Shown: positions 58,856-64,000 of the stretch, one piece after another | Layout: every line of letters begins with the position of its first letter | Numbering within the stretch: position 1 is the first letter of the stretch | Source of the DNA: CAJXVA01 sp963761755 | GTDB lineage: Bacteria; Myxococcota_A; Polyangia; Nannocystales; Nannocystaceae | Reading direction: 5' to 3' | Length of the DNA: 64,000 nt | Assembly (NCBI GenBank): GCA_963761755.1 | Contig: CAVXIC010000028.1 | Location: 78,781-142,780, forward strand | Made by a program: the position numbers and the translations under genes | The notes under the pieces: model-generated | Database searches by the model: none | The model's input: only the letters and a program-made list of their open reading frames with translations | What the model was told of the DNA's origin: nothing

Positions 58856-60064
58856 GTGGCGTTGCGCTGGTGTTTGGTGGGGTCCCTGATCGCGGCTGGA
58901 TGTGCGGATCCGGCGGCATCCATCGAGGAGATGGCCGACGGCTCGGGCACGACCGGCGGCACGTCCGCCAGCGCCGGCGCCACGGCGACGACGGGCGCGG
59001 ACGCGTCGAGCGACGGGGGGGAGTCGAGCTCGAGCACCGGAACGCCGATCGAGTTCGACGGGGAGCCCATCGACGTTCCCATCGACGGCGCGTGGCACTT
59101 CGTCGAGATCGAGGGGATGGCCTGCAACGGCGGCGTGCAAAGCGGGGTCGGTGTGCGACGCGTGGCGGGAGCGAGCCGCACGGTGCTGTACTTCAAGGGG
59201 GGCGGTGCCTGTTTCAACGCGACCACCTGTGGCGTCACCGCGCCGCTGATGCGGACCGGCCTCGAGGCGATGGACGCCAACCCGTTCGGCGTCCTGGACT
59301 TCGACAACGAGGCCAATCCTCTGCTCGAGGCCAACGTCGTCTACTTCCCGTACTGCACCGGGGACGTGCACGCGGGGGTGACGGGGGAGCAGACCGTCCC
59401 CGACGTCGATGAACCGTGGAACTTCGTGGGCCACGACAACGTGCTCTGGGCGCTCGAGCGCGTGGTGCCGACCTTCGCGGACACCGAGCAGCTGGTGGTG
59501 CTTGGCACCAGCGCGGGTGGGCTCGGTGCCTTGCTGAACTTTCCGTTCATTCGAAAGGGTTGGCCCGATACGGAGATGGTCGTGATCGACGACTCGGGGG
59601 TGCTCTTGCCCGACGCGTATCTCGAGCCGTGTTTGCAGACGCAGCTGCGCGAGATCTGGGGGTTCAGCGGCTTGCTGCCCAGCGACTGCGAAGGCTGCAA
59701 CCCGGCGGATGGCGGTGGACTCTCCACGCTGTTCTCGTACCTACCCGACGCATATCCCGAGGTCCGTTTCGCCCTGATCGCGTCCAACGAAGATCAGATC
59801 CTTCGCCTCTTCTACGGCTACGGCAACGACGGATGCGACCCCGGCTCGGGGCTCCCCGACCTGGGCATCGACCGCTACGGGGAAGCGCTCGACGCCCTGT
59901 ACGACGAGCGCCTCGAGGGCAGGGTGACGCTGTTCGAGCTCGACAGCAAAGTGCACACCTGGTCGACGACCGACGCGTTCTATGACGCGGAAACGCAGGG
60001 CGTTCGCATGGCGGATTGGTTCGCCGACGTGCTCGCAGGCGGCGGCGCCACGGTCCGACCGTAG
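58856..60064 (+). CDS. Pectinacetylesterase-like (Notum-type) lipoprotein
   Basis: 402-aa lipoprotein, GTG start, signal ALRWCLVGSLIAAGC (Cys16), then a short Thr/Gly-rich linker. The body matches pectinacetylesterase/Notum hydrolases: VLYFKGGGACFNATTCG, the nucleophile motif LGTSAGGLGALL (Ser219), ANVVYFPYCTGDVHAGV, and SKVHTWSTTDAFY with the base His near 375. These alpha/beta hydrolases remove acetyl or acyl groups. The protein is probably surface-exposed. The leaderless box TATCCT lies 6 bases upstream. Confidence 0.85.
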   Translation: MALRWCLVGSLIAAGCADPAASIEEMADGSGTTGGTSASAGATATTGADASSDGGESSSSTGTPIEFDGEPIDVPIDGAWHFVEIEGMACNGGVQSGVGVRRVAGASRTVLYFKGGGACFNATTCGVTAPLMRTGLEAMDANPFGVLDFDNEANPLLEANVVYFPYCTGDVHAGVTGEQTVPDVDEPWNFVGHDNVLWALERVVPTFADTEQLVVLGTSAGGLGALLNFPFIRKGWPDTEMVVIDDSGVLLPDAYLEPCLQTQLREIWGFSGLLPSDCEGCNPADGGGLSTLFSYLPDAYPEVRFALIASNEDQILRLFYGYGNDGCDPGSGLPDLGIDRYGEALDALYDERLEGRVTLFELDSKVHTWSTTDAFYDAETQGVRMADWFADVLAGGGATVRP

Positions 60065-60130
60065 CAGGTTTCGATAAATTAGTGGCACCGAGTGCAACTT
60101 CAGGTGCTTCGGGTCGTCTATGTCCTTCAA

Positions 60131-60919
60131 ATGCCCGCTGCAGACGTGCTCCCTCGGCTCTTCCGTCTTCCTCCATCACTCGACGTGGGCGTCGCTGCGC
60201 TCGCCGTCCTGCTCGCTGCCACGCCAGGCTGTGACGGGCGGTCGAACGACGACGAGACGACACTCGAACCGGAGACCTCCGAATCCTCGGGCGGCACGAC
60301 CGACCGCCAGCCCTCCAGTGGGACGAGCGGTCCGAGCGCGGCCGAAGGCGACGACTCCGGGACCGCCTCGACCTCGTCCTCGACCTCCCCGACCTCGGGC
60401 GACGAGTCCGAACCCGTCGTGATCCTCAACGGGAGCTTCGAGGTGCCTGAGCTCGACCCGGGCTGCTACGACAACTTCAGCAACGAGGACTTCAACGCGG
60501 TCATCGAGGACGTGTACGCCTTCGGGTCGCTGGCCCAGGTCGACCTCTACGCCGACTGCTACGGAACGACCACCGAGGGCGTCTTTCACGTGGGGATCGC
60601 CGCCAACGGTGACCACTCCGATGCCATCGCGCTGGCCCTCTCGGGGCCGCTGAGTGCGACGGGCTACCGGATTCGGTTGACGGCCGCCTACGGCCAAACC
60701 GGCGCCGCAACGTCCACGGACATTGCGGTCGGCCTGTCGAACCAACCCGACGCGTTCGGTGAGGAGGTGGGCCGCACCGGCGCGCTCACCGACGGGCCCG
60801 TGGAGTACGCGTTCGAGGTCTCCGGCGAGGGGCACACCTTCGTCACGCTTCAGGTCGTCCCGGACGGAGACCTCGGCTGGGCCATGATCGACGCGGTCGT
60901 CCTCGAACCCATCGAGTAG
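60131..60919 (+). CDS. Lipoprotein with carbohydrate-binding-like beta domain
   Basis: 262-aa lipoprotein. ATG 60131 is chosen because TATGTC ends 6 bases before it. Signal VAALAVLLAATPGC (Cys34), a Ser/Thr/Gly linker of 60 residues, then a 160-residue beta-sandwich with the opening ILNGSFEVPELDPG, LYADCYGTTTEG, FHVGIAANGDHSDAI and FVTLQVVPDGDLG, like NGSFE-type carbohydrate-binding or PEP-CTERM-associated domains. Likely binds surface polymer. It converges with the frameshifted lipoprotein, only 2 bases apart. Confidence 0.7.
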   Translation: MPAADVLPRLFRLPPSLDVGVAALAVLLAATPGCDGRSNDDETTLEPETSESSGGTTDRQPSSGTSGPSAAEGDDSGTASTSSSTSPTSGDESEPVVILNGSFEVPELDPGCYDNFSNEDFNAVIEDVYAFGSLAQVDLYADCYGTTTEGVFHVGIAANGDHSDAIALALSGPLSATGYRIRLTAAYGQTGAATSTDIAVGLSNQPDAFGEEVGRTGALTDGPVEYAFEVSGEGHTFVTLQVVPDGDLGWAMIDAVVLEPIE

Positions 60920-60921
60920 CA

Positions 60922-61682
60922 TCACGTGGGGTGGTAGCAGAGGCGAACCTGGCTCCCGTCGGGAAGCTGGGCGAGTGGACTGCAGCTCATCCCGTCCAGA
61001 CATCCGGCCACGCCCGACTCGCTACATTCGAGAAAGCACGACGAGCCCGGCGTCCCCTCGACGGCCGTGACGCGACAACCCACGGAGGCACCGGTGCCAG
61101 GGTCTTCGCACTCCGAAGCGTCGCGACACGGCGTGGTGCAGAATCCGCCGCTGATGTCGCCGTACAACTCCCCGCACAGCGAGTTGGGGCAGTCCACGGC
61201 CTGCGTGGCGTTGGTGCAGGGCTGGTAGAGCTCGCCGGGGGAATCTCGGTGCCGGTCGAGCTCGAAGAGCCAGTCTCGCCCGAGGAGCTGCTCGCGGCGT
61301 CCGAACCGGTCGACGTCGAGCCCGCCGCCGTCGACCCCTCTTCCGCCGTCGTGCCCGCGGTCGTTCCGGTCGCGGAGTCGTTCGACTGCGTGCTGCCGCT
61401 GTGGCTCGCGTCTCCCGTCGGTCCCGTCGATCCCAAGTCTTCCTCGGGGACGCATGTCCCGGCGACCTGCGGGTTGCCCTTGCTTCCGTAGCGCCGCCCG
61501 GTCGGGCAGTCCGCGTCCGGGAAGCTGCAGGCGCCGGACGCCTCGCAGCGTCCAGCGTCCGACTCGACGCAGTCGACGTCGTCGGAGCAGATGAAGTAGT
61601 CCCGGCCGCATCCTGGCAGGACCGTGAGGGCCACCACGGACAGGCCCAGGAGTGGGATCGAACGTACGGTTTGTTTGCGCAT
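60922..61682 (-). pseudogene. Cys-rich lipoprotein, broken by one-base frameshift
   Basis: The reading frame starts at ATG 61682 (IPLLGLSVVALTVLPGC), continues with a Cys-rich module (DYFICSDDVDCVESDAGRCE, ASGACSFPDADCPTG) and a long Thr/Ser/Gly linker, and is lost at a C run on the minus strand (five G at 61237-61241). A sixth C would join it to the frame ending at 60922 (PGELYQPCTNATQAVDCPNS ... CLDGMSC), giving a 253-aa lipoprotein. It is a tandem paralog of the intact gene 20 bases upstream. Whether this is mutation, phase variation or a sequencing error cannot be told. Confidence 0.8.
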
Positions 61683-61702
61683 GCTCCGGCCCTCGTTCAC
61701 GA

Positions 61703-62416
61703 TCATCGCGCTGGGAATCCGCATCGAGCCGGCCCGAGTTCGGGCATGTCTTCGGCCAGGCATGCCATCCCGTCGGGACATCCGGCCGCCCCGGTGTCGC
61801 TGCAGTCGAGCAAACATGCGTCGAGGTATTCGCCGTCGGCGAACAACATGACGCAGCGCGGCTCCGCCCCCGTGCCCGGATCCGGGCACTGGGCCTGGGG
61901 CTCGGGACATTCCTGGGAGCAGTAGCGTCCAAGCAGAGTTCCCAAGGGAGTCTGCGTCTGGATGCAGAAGCCCAGGCAGTTCTCCGAGGTCGCGCACGGA
62001 CCCCACACGTCGGGCAGGATCGGATCTCCACCGGAGCTCGAGCTGCTGCTACTGGAGCCACCGCTCGCGGAGCCACCGGTCGTCGTCGGCTCGCTGGAGG
62101 ACGACGCGGCGTGCCCCGTGGAGCCGGTCGACACCGCACTGGAACTCACGTCTCCGCCCGCGCTGCCCTCCGCAGCGGCGCTCGTCGAGCCGATGTCCTC
62201 GGCAGGGACGCATTGCCCGGCCGTGCTCGGCTGGCCCAGCTCGCCGTATCGCCGGCTCGTGTCGCAGGCTGCGTCCGGGAAGCTGCACGAGCCGGACGGT
62301 TCGCAGCGCCCGCCCGCGACTTCGGTACATTCCTGGTCCTGCGAACACACGAAGTAGCCCGGCGAGGAACATCCCGTGATCGCGAGCATGCCGACGATCA
62401 TGCGTGCCCACACCAC
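61703..62416 (-). CDS. Cys-rich lipoprotein, tandem paralog
   Basis: 237-aa lipoprotein; GTG at 62416 or 62413 gives a signal WARMIVGMLAITGC. The Cys-rich module GYFVCSQDQECTEVAGGRCE, PSGSCSFPDAACDT and the C-terminal disulfide-rich domain (CATSENCLGFCIQTQTPLGT; ACLLDCSDTGAAGCPDGMAC) match those of the downstream frameshifted gene, with a Ser-rich linker between. A TACGCT box lies just before the GTGs. Probably surface-located; function unknown. The two genes are likely transcribed together. Confidence 0.78.
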   Translation of the reverse strand: MVWARMIVGMLAITGCSSPGYFVCSQDQECTEVAGGRCEPSGSCSFPDAACDTSRRYGELGQPSTAGQCVPAEDIGSTSAAAEGSAGGDVSSSAVSTGSTGHAASSSSEPTTTGGSASGGSSSSSSSSGGDPILPDVWGPCATSENCLGFCIQTQTPLGTLLGRYCSQECPEPQAQCPDPGTGAEPRCVMLFADGEYLDACLLDCSDTGAAGCPDGMACLAEDMPELGPARCGFPAR

Positions 62417-62518
62417 GGAGCGAGCGTAACACTTCGCAGTTTCGACCGGTCCCCAATCCCATCGCCCTGCGCTCGCAGACGGTTCGAGTCGGGGACACCC
62501 CCACGTTCGATGAGCAGG

Positions 62519-62524
62519 TACAAT
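62519..62524 (+). promoter_or_regulatory. -10-like box TACAAT, leaderless type
   Basis: GGTACAATCG ends 7 bases before ATG 62532. Confidence 0.5.
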
Positions 62525-62531
62525 CGTGGCG

Positions 62532-64000
62532 ATGCGTCGAACGATCTTTGCTGCCCTCTCGTTTGCATGCCTGGTGCCTGCGGTCGCGTCGGCGGATACG
62601 CTGCAGGTCGGCGCTGACAAGCCCTTTGCCTCGGTGAACGCGGCGATTGCGGCGGCGCAGCCCGGAGACGTGATCGAGGTCGACGCAGGGGACTACGTCG
62701 ACGATGTCAGCACGATCACGACCGGAGACCTGACGATTCGGGGGGTTGGGGGACGCCCGCACCTGCGGGCCACCGCCGCCATCGCCAACGGAAAGGGCAT
62801 CTTCGCCATCGAAGTTGGCACCGGTCCGATCGAGGTCGAGAACATGGAGTTCTCGGGGGCGTTCATCGAGGGGGACGGGGACAACGCCGCAGGGATCCGA
62901 ATGCAGGGGCAGTCGCTCGTGGTCCGAGACTGCGTGTTCCATGACAACCAAAACGGCATCCTCGCCGGAGGCACGCCCGACTACGACATCTCGATCGAGA
63001 ACTCCGAGTTCGCACACAACGGCAACCCGGGCTCGGGGCAGGAGCACAACGTCTACATCAGCGGCGACACTCGCCTGTTCGTCTTCAAGGGCAACTACAG
63101 CCATCACGCGTACTCGGGGCACACGCTGAAGTCCCGGGCCCGGGAGTCGCACATCCTCTACAACCGGTTCTCCGACGAAGCCGACGGCACGAGCAGCTAT
63201 CTCATCGATCTGCCCAACGGAAACCTCGCGTATGTGGTCGGCAACGTGATCGAGCAGGGTCCGATGGCCGAGAACACCGGCACGCTGCTCAACTACAACG
63301 GTGAGGATGGTGCGGGTCCCGACAACCGTCTATTCGTCGTCAACAACACCTTCGTCAACGACAACGGCTCGACTCCGGCCTTCGTGCGCGCCCACCAGAC
63401 CGACCAGGCCGAGGTCGTCCTGCGCAACAACCTGTGGGTCGGCCCCGGCATGGTGTTCACCGAGGATGGCGGGACCGCGACCGTGATCGACGAGGGCAAC
63501 CTCGCGCCGGAGGACCCCGGCTTCGTCGATCGTGCGGGCTACGACTACAACCTCCTGGAGACCTCGGTCGCCCGGGACGTAGGCGTGGATCCGGGCACCG
63601 ACCAGGACGTGTTGCTCGCGCCGACCGAGCAGTACGTCCACCCCGCCAGCACGCTCGAGCGGCCCTCCGACGGCGCGCTCGATGTCGGCGCGCACGAATG
63701 GGGAGAGCTCGAGCCCCCGACGGGGACCACCGGCGCGGGGACCAGCGGCGGCGCGGACGACTCGAGCGGAGGTCCCGAGTCGGGCAGCGGGAGCGCCGAG
63801 GGTGGCGACGGTTCCACGGGGGGCGCGACGACGATGGGCACCGCAGACACGGGCGGAGGCGGAGGCTCCGACGCCGGAGCCGACGAGGACGACGGTGACG
63901 AAGGCGGTTGTGGGTGTACCAGCGACCCGCAGGAAGGCCGGGCTGCGCTGATGATGTTGTTGCTGCTCGGCCTGAGCCTGCGGCGCCGAACGAGGCCACG
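62532..64000 (+). CDS. Right-handed beta-helix surface protein with MYXO-CTERM-like tail, 3' end cut
   Basis: 489 codons are visible and the frame is open at the window edge. Signal RRTIFAALSFACLVPAVASA. Residues 25-370 show the repetitive strands of a parallel beta-helix (SVNAAIAAAQPGDVIEVDAG; LVVRDCVFHDNQNGILAGGT; AYVVGNVIEQGP; EVVLRNNLWVGPG), as in NosD/pectate-lyase-like proteins. Then come about 60 Gly/Ser/Thr/Asp residues and a tail of Cys, hydrophobic helix and Arg (GGCGCTSDPQEG, then ALMMLLLLGLSLRRRTRP), a MYXO-CTERM-type sorting signal. The stop must be just outside the window. Confidence 0.85.
   Translation, partial: MRRTIFAALSFACLVPAVASADTLQVGADKPFASVNAAIAAAQPGDVIEVDAGDYVDDVSTITTGDLTIRGVGGRPHLRATAAIANGKGIFAIEVGTGPIEVENMEFSGAFIEGDGDNAAGIRMQGQSLVVRDCVFHDNQNGILAGGTPDYDISIENSEFAHNGNPGSGQEHNVYISGDTRLFVFKGNYSHHAYSGHTLKSRARESHILYNRFSDEADGTSSYLIDLPNGNLAYVVGNVIEQGPMAENTGTLLNYNGEDGAGPDNRLFVVNNTFVNDNGSTPAFVRAHQTDQAEVVLRNNLWVGPGMVFTEDGGTATVIDEGNLAPEDPGFVDRAGYDYNLLETSVARDVGVDPGTDQDVLLAPTEQYVHPASTLERPSDGALDVGAHEWGELEPPTGTTGAGTSGGADDSSGGPESGSGSAEGGDGSTGGATTMGTADTGGGGGSDAGADEDDGDEGGCGCTSDPQEGRAALMMLLLLGLSLRRRTRP

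Overview
The window is GC-rich and gene-dense and looks like a myxobacterium, most likely of the Nannocystineae type. This is inferred from many secreted lipoproteins with Ser/Thr/Gly-rich linkers after the lipobox, MYXO-CTERM-like tails (10878-11576 and the end of 62532-64000), an NtrC-type regulator with small kinases, OmpA proteins with thrombospondin type 3 repeats, two sigma/anti-sigma operons and a CHAT/TPR lipoprotein. No species-level marker is present; the only RNA gene seen is a tRNA-Arg(TCG).

Region by region. 1-3050: end of a BON-domain protein, then an overlapping NtrC regulator, a small histidine kinase and a HisKA-receiver hybrid. 3164-6400: envelope and stress genes (OmpA lipoprotein, glycine-zipper-like membrane protein, ferritin-like protein, CNNM/HlyC-type protein). 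6382-6487: tRNA-Arg with its own terminator. 6614-9043: a SulP transporter fused to STAS and PTS EIIA-like domains. 9019-13939: D12 adenine methyltransferase, a MYXO-CTERM protein and an S9 peptidase. 13988-26998: a radical SAM and sugar-enzyme region. Its core is a minus-strand operon of two glycosyltransferases, a double radical SAM protein, an HxsD-like and an HxsB-like protein, flanked by two more radical SAM genes, a GT28-like transferase and an NDP-sugar epimerase. 27387-29566: a Lys/Pro-rich lipoprotein and a dipeptidase. 29652-34244: a degraded zone with an ISAzo13-type insertion sequence, truncated genes and serine-protease remnants around one intact metallopeptidase lipoprotein. 34293-43654: FG-GAP lipoprotein, PspA, subtilisin-like protease, then the sigma / anti-sigma-like / CHAT operon. 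43777-46625: a radical SAM gene overlapping an HExxH peptide-hydroxylase-type gene. 46714-64000: OmpA, IgGFc-like, SGNH, VWA, pectinacetylesterase-like and beta-helix surface proteins, another radical SAM gene, a ferritin-like protein and a second sigma/anti-sigma operon.

How it fits together. Six proteins carry seven radical SAM domains, and their partners (HxsD-like, HExxH, glycosyltransferases, epimerase) suggest peptide or protein modification (RiPP-like). No precursor peptide could be recognised, so the product is unknown. A second theme is transcript structure: at least 13 genes have a TANNNT box ending 5-8 bases before the start codon with no room for a ribosome binding site, which points to widespread leaderless mRNAs.
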